Shown: positions 35,053 through 51,039, counted from the first letter of the stretch. The stretch: 64,000 nt of DNA from Apodemus sylvaticus (GCF_947179515.1 NC_067485.1:73603646-73667645); one strand, 5' to 3'. The notes: a model not told the origin generated them from the letters alone. Translations and numbers: made by a program.

Positions 35053-35156
35053 AACCTAACTTCCTTGCACTCTGCCCCACCTTTTAAAGGTTCCACTCCT
35101 TTCCAAGCCCCTGTCACCTGGGCCTTTGGGAGTAATAGTTCATATCCAAACCATGC
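35053..35156 (-). mobile_element. LTR fragment of the family seen at 1620-1965
   Basis: cctaacttccttgcactctg, ccttttaaaggttccactcc, tgggcctttgggagtaatag. Confidence 0.45.
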
Positions 35157-35581
35157 GGGTCTGCCTGTAAAATGGAAGGTTAACTAAAGTGACCTCTAGG
35201 ACCCAGAGAGTTGTGATGTTTCAGTGCTTCTACGAACATTCTAGATGCCGTATTCTAGTGCTAATGCGCCTGCGTCTTCTGCCAGGTCAAATCTGCTCAT
35301 TAACAGACCACTTTTGGCTCTCAGTTTCAACAACGATGTTCGTCTTCTAGGAGGTGGCTCAATCCAGCCTCCTCTACTAAGATTCCTTTCTCCCAGTCAT
35401 TGGTCTTTGGATTTTACCCCCGTCATCAGTGCTCTATATGAGCCCTCTCCTCCTTGATTACCTCCACTATAAGAGAGCTCACCCCCCCCCCATGAACAGT
35501 TTGTCCAACTGTTTGTTTTTCAAGTCTGTGTTTCCTGTGGACTGTAAACTCTGAGGAACAGGCATTACTGTGTTTCCATTA

Positions 35582-35763
35582 CCCAGACACACATACACAC
35601 ACACATGAGTGTAGGTGCTTGTGGTGGCCAGAAGAGGGCACTGGATCTCCTTGAGCTGGAGTTACAAAAGCTTTTGAACTGCCCAACATGGATGCTGGGA
35701 ACTGAACTCTGGTTCTCTGGAAGAGCAGCAGGTGCTCTTAAGTGCTGAGCCAGCTCTCCAGTC
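35582..35763 (-). mobile_element. Antisense B2/B3-type SINE
   Basis: CA-rich tail, ggtggccagaagagggcact, ggatgctgggaactgaactc, ctctggaagagcagcaggtg and the antisense head gagccagctctccagtcc. Confidence 0.8.
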
Positions 35764-37419
35764 CTAATTAATTTTTTTTCTAGATTTTAAAAGAGAGAAT
35801 AAGCAGTGTGCCCTCCCCTTGGAAATGATCATAATAAGTGATTGACTTCTACCTCTTATGGATATTTTGATGAAACAAGATGAGATAAAAAGCTTATAAG
35901 AACGGTCTTAAGAACGGGCCCAAGTTTAGCTGACACTGGTTTAATACAATGTTTTAGGGAGTTAAGTTAGAGGTCACTGCCCTTGACCAACTGGAGCCAC
36001 ACTCGGTTTTTCATTAGATTTTCTTAAAAAACATGTGATGTTTGAATCAAGAAACTCCTAACAAAAAGTCATCTGAGCTTGGCTTAGGCACCTGTAAAAT
36101 TAAATAATGTATTTTAAAAAGAAAAATGGAAAATAAGAAGATAATCTGGCCTCTAGCCCCAAAGTTCAATAATCTTTCTGTCCTTATCTTTTCTCCCAAG
36201 AGCAAACAGACTCAACTTTGTGTCCCGAGGGTGACAGGGCTCGAGACACCAAAGCTCTGCAGCAGCGAAGGGACATCAAGGACATGGGAAAAGTATTTCT
36301 TTTGCCAGTAAAAGCTTTCTATATTTACAGGAAACAGCTCACTCTTACATAAGAGGCTGGGATCTAGTTGGAGTTTGTTTAAGTGTATTTGACAGCCTGG
36401 ATAGGAAGCAATTTGTAGCCACCAGCAGCTGTGACAGGCTATACCTGGATCCCACCCCTCCTGAGTCCCTCCGCAGAGCAGCAGTCCTGTGAAAGGGGAG
36501 ATGAATTTCTGTTTAAGAGCATTACTTTCCCATCATTTTCAAACACAAGGGCCGGACATCCTGGATAAATAAATGGGGGAGAAAGGGGCGCTTTCTTTTC
36601 ACTTTGGCACTAGGCAACTGGACAGCAGCAGCCCAGCTGTAACTCCTGACAGAGCACAGCCTCTCCTGACATCTGGTTGTTCAGCGGGCTGGGTGTGCCC
36701 CTGTCCTGTGAGAGCTCAAGGGACAGTGTGTTCCTACCACGATATCCGGTGCCATCTAGCAGATCCGTGTTCAGCCTTTCAGAAGGGACTCAGGACTTTA
36801 ACATCATGGAAAAGTCCCTGGAAGGAATCTCTGAACAATAGCACGCCCTTTGGATTTTGCAGAAGAAGGGGCCCAAGGCTGCGATGGTGGCTGGATTAAG
36901 CTGTAAAGTGATCCAGGAGGAGAGATAAACTGCTAATCTTCCTTATTGGCAGCTAATTGCATAATAGAAACTAATTTGTATCAGGCCAGTTGCTACAGTG
37001 TGCTCAAGAGGCAGAATAGAAGTTTTCTTTCTAACCAGTGTCAGAAATCACAAAGCTTCTAAATGACTTTAAGACCTTTTCGCCCAGAGTCCTCCTCCAT
37101 TTTTCTCCTTTATTGCCTTCATTTCTGATCGATTCAGCAGTTCTTTGCTTACCCCTATGACACACTTTTCTCCTGCTGCTGATATAATATGCATAAATAT
37201 TTAACTTGTACTTTTGTATTAGCATAGCATTTAGCCTTACATTTACTTTTGTTTTTAAATTTTATTACATTTACTCATTTATTTATTTGTTGTACCTGAG
37301 TCGATTCTCTCCATCCACCATTTGATCCTGGATATTAATTGCAAGTTAACAGGCTCTGGGGAGACTGCCTCTGCCCATTAAGCCATATCAACCCTACTTC
37401 TGCTTTTAAGTTTTCTGTG
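35764..37419. other. Prkcq intronic stretch, no clear repeat
   Basis: About 1.65 kb with no confident transposon. Candidate for unique or conserved intronic sequence, but no specific element can be read from it. Confidence 0.35.
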
Positions 37420-37870
37420 TGTGAGAGTTCAGGTATGTGTGCATATATGTGGCATGTGCATACATGGGTGCATATCTGTGGACACCAGAGGTTAACCTTC
37501 TGAGTTCTTTCTCAGGTGTCTCCATCCTGGTTTTATTTACTTTAAAAAAGTCTTTTATCGCTAAGTTTTATTTTATATGTTTGGGTGTTTGGTCTACATG
37601 TATGTCTGTGTACCACATGTGTGCCTGTGAAGGTCAGGAGAAGGTGTCAGATTCTTGGAACTGGAGCTAAAGACATTGTGAGTCACCACGAGGGTGCTGG
37701 GAACTGAACCCTAGGTCCTCCGCAAGACGGTGCTCTTAACCCTGAGAACCTCTCCAGAGCCTTGGTTTTTGAGGCAAGATCGCTCACTTGGCCTAGTGCT
37801 ATCAGTCCTGGCCAGGCCGGATGGCCAGCAGGCCCCAGGGAACAGCCTGTTTTCACATTCTCCAGTTTTA
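37420..37870 (-). mobile_element. Cluster of antisense B3/B4-like SINE pieces
   Basis: 37430-37540 (gtggacaccagaggttaacc), 37590-37760 (ggtgctgggaactgaaccct, antisense head gagaacctctccagagcc) and 37765-37850 (ggccaggccggatggccagc). Confidence 0.6.
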
Positions 37871-38002
37871 GGATTCCAAGGGTGTCGCACCTCATCTGAC
37901 TGTTTCAAGTTTTTAGTTGTTAGAAATGATGGAATGTTCTGTCCTTCCTGCTACCTATGTAGTAGTCACAGCCGCCTGCCTGCCTGCCCAAAACTTACCC
38001 CT

Positions 38003-38110
38003 CCCACTCCTCCGCACCGGCCAACCTGATTGGTCCCTGAGAGTGCTTGTCTGTGTACCTGCTCCGCCCACTCCTCTGCACCGGCCAACCTGATTGGTCC
38101 CTGAGAGTGT
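38003..38110 (+). repeat. Direct repeat of about 44 bp at 64-bp spacing
   Basis: Two copies of ccactcctcygcaccggcca followed by acctgattggtccctgagag, almost identical. Each has a CCAAT-like attgg. It lies in the intron between the C-lobe and C-tail exons. Confidence 0.9.
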
Positions 38111-38373
38111 TCACCCTCTGGATGAGACTTTTTGCCTTTGGGAATCTACGATTCACGCAGTATTCGTGAGGTATCAATATCTTGCCCTTTTCATTGTGGC
38201 GTGGGTGTCTCTTATACATTCTCCATTTCCATTTTTTAGCGGAAGTGATTCTTTTCTCTTTCTCCATTCTTCTTACCTTGGCAACTAGCCCCGCCCCTCC
38301 CCCTTTCCTCCATAAGTTACTTCTGGTTCTGCCTGCCTGTCCCTACTTTACCTATCATAGTTTCCTGACACGA

Positions 38374-38416
38374 GGGGTAGGGTGTGGGGGGGCGTGGGTG
38401 GGGATGAGGGGGGGGG
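38374..38416 (+). other. G-rich cluster with G-quadruplex potential
   Basis: Successive G runs of 4, 3, 7, 3, 4 and about 10 within about 43 bp (gggggggcgtgggtggggat included). On the plus strand this is the template strand of Prkcq. Confidence 0.7.
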
Positions 38417-38728
38417 GACTCAGCATTTGGAAGGCACCGTGGGAAGGCTGGCTATAAGAGCCCCACACGTGTTGAGGCATTGCAAATAACTCTGGGGTGC
38501 ACGTCTGATGATTTCTCTGACTGACAGGCTCCTGATGACGGGAAGAACAAGGGTCTTCTTCATTGATCTTTTTCCAGAAAGTTCTCTTGCTCCGGGTGCC
38601 TCGGGATAGCTGTCATGCTAAAGACTGTGGGACAAACCCCTTAAAAGCCATATTTATGGAAGTGGTGAAGGTTAGATGAGGCCACAGGGCTGGAGCTCTA
38701 ATCTCCGAAGATTGGTGTCCTTAAAAAT

Positions 38729-38875
38729 AAGAAAGAGCTGGGCGTGGCCACTCGTACCCCGAACCCCAGTACTCCAGGATCAGAGGCGCGAGGATCTGAC
38801 TGTGAGGCCTGGTCTACATAGCAAGTTCCAGGACAGCCAGGGCTACACAGAGGAAACTTGTCTAAAAAAACCCAA
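38729..38875 (+). mobile_element. B1 SINE, near full length
   Basis: gagctgggcgtggccactcg, cccagtactccaggatcaga, ccaggacagccagggctaca, with an A-rich tail. Confidence 0.85.
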
Positions 38876-38877
38876 AT

Positions 38878-38879
<2 letters not shown>

Positions 38880-38935
<56 letters not shown>

Positions 38936-38990
38936 GAAAGGAAGAAATAAATAGAGATAGAGAGAAAATAAAGAAAGAGAGACACTAGAG
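38880..38990. repeat. (GA)n microsatellite at a B1 tail
   Basis: About 25 GA units followed by degraded GGAA/GAGATA purine sequence. Confidence 0.95.
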
Positions 38991-39794
38991 CATTTTCTCA
39001 CCCTATCCTTCCAGATAGAGCAAGGTGCCTACACGCTTTCTACAAAGAGCCAGCACCCGGAACTGACCCTAACCTCCAGAGAGGTAGGAAATAAATGTCT
39101 GCTGTGTGAGATGCATCTGTGTTCCGGTGTGCAGGATGTACGGGCGTGCCGGGGGCGGGGGGATCTGCTCCGTGTGCATTTAAGTCCTGCCACCTGACCG
39201 CGTGCCAATCAGTTGAGGGACAGTGAGGGAGACATTGCCTGGTTAGTCTGGGTTCGTTCTGTTATAGCAGCTCACTTCACACAAGCACTTCACATAGCCA
39301 AGTGTGCAGCAAACCTACCGGCTGCCATGGCATTTGGACTTGACATAAAGTGAGACTGCGTTCGAATCCCACCAGCTCCTTTTTGCCGAGCTCATCTTTT
39401 TTTTTTAAACAACTACTTTTTAAATTAGCTTTCGTTCTACGTGTGTTTGGTTTGCTCATTAAGGGTGAATTTAATTGGTCATTCAGGGAGTCTTCTGGGC
39501 TCCCTGCTTGTGTGGCTCCCAGTCAGAAGTCGCAAGCTGGCTTCGAAACACCGACTTCTGCTAACCTCGGGCAGAGCTTCCTAGGAGGCCTTCCTGGTCG
39601 CCACCTCTCAGATTCAAGATCCTAGATCTCAGGGAGAGCTCCGGAGTCGCCTCAAAATGTCTAATACCTCAGACAAGTTGTCACTCGCCTTAGGGACATG
39701 CAAGTATAAAGCCCTCTGATTTAATCGTAAATAGTTCTTCAAGAGAGAAAACCAGAGCAGACTAGTGAGAAAGAGGAGCACAGGGATCGCTTGC

Positions 39795-39882
39795 TTTCTC
39801 TCTTTCTGTCTCTCTGTCTCTGTCTCTGTCTCTCTCTCCTTCCCTCTCTCCCCTCTCTCTCTCTTTCTCCCCCCCCCCCCCA
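39795..39882. repeat. (TC)n and C-run simple repeat
   Basis: CTGT/TCTC units ending in a run of about 13 C. Confidence 0.9.
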
Positions 39883-40042
39883 TTCTTGCTTTGGTACTAG
39901 GAGGGAAACCTAGAACCTTTGTATGCTTAAAAAAAAATCCTGTCACTGAGCTATACCTCATCCATGGAAATGCTTTCAAAGTTTTGGTTTAAAATTCAAT
40001 CATAGGGTTGGCTCATTGGTTAATAATGCATAATGGACTCAT

Positions 40043-40195
40043 CAGGCTGTATATACATGTATATGTGTATGTGTATATGTGTATGTGTGTATTTATATGA
40101 TGTATGTGTATATACATATATGCGTGTATATGTGTATGTGCGTGTATATGTGCATGTGTATATGTATATGATATATATGTATACTCATATGTGTG
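40043..40195. repeat. (TATG/TGTA)n repeat
   Basis: Imperfect TATG/TGTG units over about 150 bp, in the intron after the C-lobe exon (40747-40935). Confidence 0.95.
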
Positions 40196-40701
40196 CTTGT
40201 TAGCACATTTATTATAATATTATATCACTACAGGACTAAGCAGAGACCCAGGACTTGGAAGGATAGAGAACTAGGTTTCAGATGACCTCAGCATGACTCA
40301 GCATGACTGTAATCTGTCCTCCACAGGCCTGATGTAGAGCAGGGTGGCAGCCTTGGGTGCACATGGAGTCTGACAGGCCGACCGGAGCCTTGGGTTACAT
40401 GCTTTCCGCTTTTTGATGAGAAGATGTTTGTGACCTACGAGGGCTGTCTTTCACTGGAGTGAACAGAGATGTCTGCATCCTGCTAAAGGTCCCAACAGGG
40501 ATGGAGGACGCACTGGCCAAACAGGTGTTATGTATAGGAGACAAAGGGTGCGGTAAAGCCACAGACTGTGACTGCTTGAAGAGCCAGCTGCACCTCCATC
40601 CAGAGCTGGCCAGGCGGCCTCGCCATTTCTCTTATAAATGACGAAAGGAGGTTTATTTATTTCCTTGCCTTGCCTTCTTAATGCTAAGGGACAGTCTTTC
40701 A

Positions 40702-43730
<3,029 letters not shown>

Positions 43731-43734
43731 TACA

Positions 43735-43872
43735 GCGAGGCTTGTGTTTGCCATGCATGTGTGGAGGTCAGGGGACAACTTTCCAGGAGTCCATTTTCTC
43801 ATGTTGTTCCTAGGGATGGATCTTGGGTTGTCAGGTTTGGTAGCAAGTGCTTTTGCTCACGGATCCTTAAAC
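43735..43872 (-). mobile_element. Antisense B3/B4-like SINE
   Basis: gccatgcatgtgtggaggtc, aggggacaactttccagg, cctagggatggatcttgggt. Confidence 0.55.
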
Positions 43873-44106
43873 CAAGATAAAGTTCTCTGATCTCCTAAGT
43901 ACAGCCTTCACCCCTCATCAAGGAAATTTCTCTTTGTGGTAGATGGAGAAACCATGACAGAAGGACAATTACAACGCAGAGCTCGGAGCCCAGTCCTAAG
44001 GGATGCTTCTATTACACAACTTCCACACCAAGGGGAGCTCAGGGGACGGCGCCGAGGAGGGGAAGAAAGACTATAGGAGCCGAAGAATGGGGATTTGCTG
44101 TGAGTC

Positions 44107-44568
44107 TGTCTTAGTTAGGGTTCACTGCTGTGAACAGACACTGTGACCAAGGCAACTCTTATAAGGACAACATTTAATTGGGGGTGGCATACAGGATCAG
44201 AGGTTCAGTGCATTATCATCAAGGTGGGAACATGGCAGCATCCAGGCAGGCATGGTACAGGAGGAGCTGAGAGTTCTACATCCTCATCTGAAGGCTGCTA
44301 GGAGACTGACTTCCAGGCAGCTAAGGTGAGAGTCTTAAAGCCCAGGCCCTCAGTGACACACCTACTCCAACAAGACCACACCTACTCCAACAAGGCCACA
44401 CCTACTCCAACAAGGCCACACCTACTCCAACAAGACCACACCCACTCCAACAAGACCACACCTACTCCAGCAAGGCCACACCTACTCCAATAAGGCCACA
44501 CCCACTCCAATAAGGCTACACCTCCAAATAGTGCCACTCCCTGGGCCAAACATATACAAACTATCACA
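44107..44568 (-). mobile_element. MT-type MaLR LTR with internal 20-bp tandem array
   Basis: Antisense LTR from tgtcttagttagggttcac to caaactatcaca. Conserved marks ccaaggcaactcttataagg, ggcagcatccaggcaggcat and gaggagctgagagttctaca. The usually one- or two-copy cctactccaacaaggccaca motif is amplified here. Confidence 0.9.
44361..44520 (+). repeat. Eight tandem 20-bp units inside an MT LTR
   Basis: Units cctactccaacaaggccaca with minor substitutions, in perfect 20-bp register. The reverse strand shows a GVALLEWVW-like repeated frame that is not a gene. Confidence 0.97.
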
Positions 44569-44875
44569 GAGATTGTCTCTCCTAAGAACTTCAGAAGCTA
44601 GACCCATCAAGTCTCACCGATACGACCGCTACGACTGCCTAAACACAAGCTGTACAAGGGCTAAAGGGGTCACGGGAAGCTCTCAAAGCCTCAACCCTGG
44701 ACAAAGAGTTACAGGCAGTAAGGGGGTGTGAGAGCAGGAGACAGCTGGCGTGGGGTCATCTACTGTCACATGGGCAGCCCTGGAAACACACACACAAATA
44801 CTATCAAGACCGAGCAGGCTGTACTTATGTATTTAAGAACACACACACATAATAACAACAGCAACAATTAAGGAA

Positions 44876-45007
44876 AAAGAGGGATAAATTTGAAAGAGCA
44901 AGGAGGGATATACAGGAAGGTTGGAGAGAGAGAGAAAGAAGAAGGTGGGGGATGATGTAATTATATTAAATCTCAATAATAAAAGGTGTGTGCCACCACT
45001 GCCCAGC
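44876..45007 (+). mobile_element. Lx-type L1 3' end joined to an antisense B1 5'-end scrap
   Basis: 44876-44983 resembles the 3' end of old murine L1 (gggataaatttgaaagagc, gatgatgtaattatatta, tctcaataataaaa). 44984-45007 is the antisense start of a B1 (ggtgtgtgccaccactgccc). Confidence 0.55.
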
Positions 45008-45290
45008 AAAGAAATAATTTCCAAAAAGCTATTTGATCTCCTCATTTTAATGGCATAGTCTTACTACTATTAATAAAATAGAACAAAATTAAGCTATTTG
45101 GTACCAGTTTTTTTTTTTTTTCATTCTTAGCTCAATTTGCTCTTAAATCTTCCAGGCATGTTCTTTAACTCACAGACCACGTTAACTGGTGTGTTGAATG
45201 AGATTCACGTGTAATGTAAACACATGTACATAGCTTCAGAGTGCTTACTTAACTGATAAAGAAACACCATCAAAAAGTTTAAGAATATGG

Positions 45291-45462
45291 GGCTGCCGAG
45301 ATGGCTCAGGGAGTAAAGGGGCTTGCAGACAAGCTCAGTGACCCAAGTTTGCTCCCCAGGATGCCACATGGTAGAGGAAGAGAGTTGACTCCTGCAATTT
45401 GTCCTCTGACTTCTTCATGCAAACCAGGATGACCCTCATGTGTGCATGCATGCGTAAATGAT
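45291..45462 (+). mobile_element. B3-like SINE
   Basis: ggggctgccgagatggctca, gggagtaaaggggcttgcag, caagtttgctccccaggatg. Confidence 0.75.
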
Positions 45463-46020
45463 GGGTTATGTAGATCAATAAGTGGATGTGTATCACAAGC
45501 TTGACAACGTGTAAGAGGCTGGCGACGTGTGGGAAGCCTGAGGAAGGCTATTCAGGGCAAGAGGAGACGGAGTTCCTTGAGATGTCCGGAAGGATGGGGA
45601 CAAACTGGACATTCCTTGGGGATTATCCCAAGGATGCAAAGAGCAAGGGCGAGGTCTTGACTCAGTCCCAGGATCCAGGAAGTGAGAGATCCCAGTTGAG
45701 AAAGCCTTGGAGTTTGGCTGGATTTGGGGACGGAGAAGAACACTTAACTATTGTATTTCAAATTTTTTGTTGTTGTTGTTGAGACAACTGGTAGATGGTT
45801 TTATGGTTAATCATGAAAGATGTATTAATCATGAAAAGAGAGAGGGAAGGTTCAACAGAGAAAGTGAGTTTGGGGAGTGTGATGTTTGAAGGGCCTGTGA
45901 TGTATGTAAGTCTGTGACGCATATAGGTCTGAAGCAGAACTAAGCTTGGTCTGACTGTGCTTATTCTGGAGCTAAAATTGTTGTCATGGATAAAGTTACT
46001 CATTAAGGAAAACTCAGGAA

Positions 46021-46555
46021 GGGGCTGAAGAGGCGCCTGAGCAGTCAAGAACAAATACTGCTTGTCTGAGTTAGGGTTCACTGCTGTGAACAGACACCAG
46101 GACCAGCGCAACTCTTATAAGGACAGCATTTAACTGGGGCTGGCTCACAGGTTCAGAGGTTCAGTCCATTGTCATCAAGGTGGGAGCATGGCAGCGTCCA
46201 GGCAGGCATGGTCCAGGCTGAGCTGAGAGTTCTACATCTTCATCAGAAGGCTGCTAGCAGAATACTGACTTCCAGGCAGCTAGGATGAGGCTCTTAAAGC
46301 CCACACCCACAGTGACTCCACACCCACACCTACTCCAACAGGCCACACCTACTCCAATAGGGCCACACCTTCTAATTGTGCCCCTCCCTAAGCCGAGCAT
46401 ATGCAAACCATCTCACTGCCCGTGCAGAGCATTGGAGTTGGATTCCCAGTACCAACGCTGGCTGCTCTCACAAGCACCTGTCATTCAGCTCCAGGGAATC
46501 TGTCACCCACTTCTTTCCTCTCTGGGTACCACTACATACATCCACATAGCCTTAC
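46021..46555 (+). mobile_element. B2 SINE split by an MT LTR
   Basis: Left part 46021-46062 (ggggctgaagaggcgcctga, gcagtcaagaacaaatactg) and right part 46416-46555 (ctgcccgtgcagagcattgg, gttggattcccagtacc) are contiguous with each other in a B2 alignment. A GA tail follows. Confidence 0.85.
46063..46415 (-). mobile_element. MT-type MaLR solo LTR nested in B2
   Basis: tgtctgagttagggttcac to gcaaaccatctca. The flanking 5-mers ctgct (46058-46062) and ctgcc (46416-46420) are a target-site duplication with one change; both correspond to the same B2 position. Confidence 0.9.
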
Positions 46556-46562
46556 AGAGAGA

Positions 46563-46620
<58 letters not shown>
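46556..46620. repeat. (GA)n microsatellite at a B2 tail
   Basis: About 30 GA units with one GGG interruption. Confidence 0.97.
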
Positions 46621-46621
<1 letters not shown>

Positions 46622-47204
46622 GAGGACAAGTGTGGAGCCGCAGGGAGGTAAGCTTCAAAGAGAAAGAGGGGAGTGTTGTAGAAGAAAACAGGAGCTTGCT
46701 TACCAAAGCTACGTCCTAGAAGTCTCAAAAGGAAGCAGAACCAGGATGGGAAGCCTCGCTGAGGAAAAAACAAAACCTAAGACTGCAGACAGAACAGACG
46801 CAAGAATATCTGCACACCCTAAGGTAGAGGAGAAAGAATTAGAGGCAGCTCATGCAGTGGTTGAGTGGTGGAGTTGGGGTGGGCGCCGGCATGGAGGGTG
46901 TGGGTGTGGGGCATGAGGAGACCTTTGCTGAGACTGTGTCTGAGCTAAGCCAACAGTTTAGGATTCTTGCTGAACAGAGTCTCTGCCCTGTGGTCTCCTA
47001 CACGTGTGCCCTAATTAGCGTTGGTTTCCCTTCACACTGAAGGAGGTTTACTGCACCCACAGCTGGGGTCTGTGATCAAACACAGGCTCTAATATCAAGA
47101 AGGCATCCTAGGAGTGAACTGAACAGGACTGTTAAAGCGCCTACGAATTTCTTACAGAGCAGTGGCCTTCCATACCTTTCAGTGAAGGTTAAATTAAAAT
47201 TAAA

Positions 47205-47690
47205 GCCCGACTGGAGGCGGATACGGCTGTCTCCTGAGAGACTCTGCCAGTGCCTGACAGATACAGAGGGGGGCGCTCTCAGCCAACCATTGGACTGAGC
47301 ACAAGGTCACCAATGGAGGAGCTTGAGACAGGATCCAAGGAGCTGAAGGAGCTGTCAGCCCCAAAGGAGGAACAACAATATGAACCACCCAATACCCCCA
47401 GAGCTTCCAGGGACTAAACCACCAACCAAAGAGTACACATGGAGGCACCCATGGCTCCAGATGCACATGTATCAGAAGATGGCCTTGCTGGACATCAAAG
47501 GGAGGAGGACCCTTGGTCCTGATTAGGTTCGATGCCCAGAACAGGGGAATGCCAGGACCGGGAAGTGGGAGTGGGTGGGTTGGAGAGCAGGGGAAGAGAG
47601 GATGGGATAGGGGGTTTTTTGGAGGGGAAACGGAGGAAAGGGGATAACATTTGTAAATACAGAAGATATCTAATAAAAAATAAAGAAAGA
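47205..47690 (+). mobile_element. L1 3' UTR fragment, rat-lineage type
   Basis: gctgtctcctgagagactct, aaccattggactgagcacaa, gtacacatggaggcacccat, ttggtcctgattaggttcga, aggggataacatttgtaaat, ending in an A-rich tail. This 3' UTR matches my recollection of the rat L1 consensus rather than mouse L1Md. 46690-47200 shows nothing recognisable. Confidence 0.85.
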
Positions 47691-47842
47691 AAAGAAAAAA
47701 AGAAAAGAAAAAAAGTAGCACAGGGAAACAACATGTTTCTTAAACTCTGAGGTTGAATAGGTTACAGGGATCTGATGCTGACACGGTTCTACATGGAAAA
47801 TCAGAGGTCTGTCCTTACTAGACAATCGTCCTCCATTTACAA

Positions 47843-47877
47843 GTTCGTTCGTTCGTTCATTCATTCATTCATTCACA
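47843..47877. repeat. (GTTC)n(ATTC)n microsatellite
   Basis: Short tetranucleotide run. Confidence 0.9.
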
Positions 47878-47999
47878 TTTACAAGGCTAATTCGTCTCCC
47901 TTTACCGAGTTCTTGTCTGTGAAAGGGAAAGTCATCCCCGAGTAGCTCCCACGAGGGGAACTGGTGAGGAGTCCCTGAGAGTTGCAAGCACTTGGACAG

Positions 48000-48290
48000 G
48001 AGGCTTAGGAGGTGTGGTTTTCCTGAAGGAAGTGTGTCACTGGGGGGCGGGCTTTGAGATTTCAGTGGCTCTCATCAGTCCCTGGTCTTCCTGCTTGCGG
48101 TTTAAGACATGAGGTCTCAGCTGCTACTCCAGCCACCATGCCTGCCTGTCTGCCTGCTGCTAAACTTCCCTGTAATGGTGATTCACTCCTATCACTCTAA
48201 CTGGAAGGCCAAACAAACCCTTTCTTCTATAAGTTGCCTTAGTCGTGGTGTTTTATCTCAGCCACAGAAATATGACTAATATATGTCGTG
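48000..48290 (+). mobile_element. MaLR-type LTR fragment
   Basis: gcttaggaggtgtggttttc, gaaggaagtgtgtcactggg, ccaccatgcctgcctgtctg, ataagttgccttagtcgtgg. Confidence 0.7.
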
Positions 48291-48349
48291 TGTGGGTGTG
48301 TGTGCAGCCATGACGTCAGGCGGTGACGTCACTCTCTGCCTCATTCTTT

Positions 48350-48549
48350 AAGGCAGGGTCTCTCAATGAATTTGGATCCACGCTTGTAGTCAGCAAACCC
48401 GAGAGATTCTTCTGTCCCTACCTTCCAAAGCTCCGAGGTTATAGGCGTACATGGCGATGCCTGGAGTTGTAAGTGGGTGCTTGAGGATTTGAACCCAGGT
48501 CTCTATACTTGCATAGGGAGATGTCTTACTGTGCCATCTCTCTGGCTCC
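48350..48549 (-). mobile_element. Antisense B3-like SINE
   Basis: ggcagggtctctcaatgaat, ggttataggcgtacatggcg, tttgaacccaggtctctat and the antisense head gccatctctctggctcc. Confidence 0.7.
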
Positions 48550-49261
48550 TGAGTTATTTGAGTTGTACGCAATGGGGGAGCATGGGTGGAGGGTGCGGGC
48601 AGTCCCGAGCTGCCTTTAGGAGTTCTTACAGACCTATAATTACTTCAAAATTTAAAAAAGCTGTTTAAAAAGTGAACCACAGTCCCAGGCTTTAGAGCAA
48701 ACAAGCAGCTATGCATGGGACTGAAAGACACAAATAAAATAACTGCAACATGCCCAGGAATTCCGTGCGGTGGGAGGCACCGCCACACGGCAAGGCGGTC
48801 TCATCTCCCTGGGGTGGGCAGCTGGAGGAGGACTCCCCGGCGGAGAGAAGGGCAGGCACCTCCTGAGAAAGTGCTGGCCTCAGACGACCAAGAACACCAT
48901 TTACTGTTACTATTTTGGTAGGGTTAGAGTGAAGCTCAAGTTTTGGAAGCTTCATTTTTTTTTTTCTTAGTAATGATTAATCAGATACAATAGTGGATTT
49001 CATTATGAATTTTTTTAGACATGTAGATACTTCATCCTTTAATATCTGCAGAAATACCATGACCCAGAGTTACTGTCATTGTAGAGAAGACTCTACACTC
49101 ATTTAGAACTAGGGTGTGGGAGGTGCTGACAGCCCTTCCACTGTCCTCTTCCGCCTGGTTCTCTGAGACTACATCTAACCCTGATTTAGGTGGATTTCTG
49201 ATTCTATGTGGCTCTTTGTCAGGTGCTCCTTCTGTTGGATCTGAACTGGTAATTTTTTTTT

Positions 49262-49400
49262 TCGAGGCAGGGTTTCTCTGTGTGGCCCTCACTGTCCTGA
49301 ACTCACTCTGTAGACCAGGCTGGCCTCGAACTCAGAAATCCACCTGCCTCTGCCTCCCAGAGTGTTGGGATTACAGGCGTGCGCCACCACCACCCAGCTG
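49262..49400 (-). mobile_element. Antisense-to-plus B1 SINE (sense to Prkcq) near the activation-loop exon
   Basis: gaggcagggtttctctgtgt, gtagaccaggctggcctcga, gggattacaggcgtgcgcca. It lies about 230 bp into the intron after the activation-loop exon. Confidence 0.9.
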
Positions 49401-49501
49401 AACAGGTAATTTTTAAGGCTGAGGTTGTTCAGAACCATGACTCAAATGGAGTCTAGTCACGGAAAGATGTTTAGTATGAGTAGAATTTTCTAGAAAACTC
49501 A

Positions 49502-51000
<1,499 letters not shown>

Positions 51001-51039
51001 TATGTGGTGGTACACAGTGTGGTATGTAGGCACATTGTG

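Noticed and set aside
39350..39395. tRNA B-box-like gttcgaatcc
   Set aside because: No pairing T-stem, acceptor stem or A box; more likely a MIR-type SINE remnant, too short to call.
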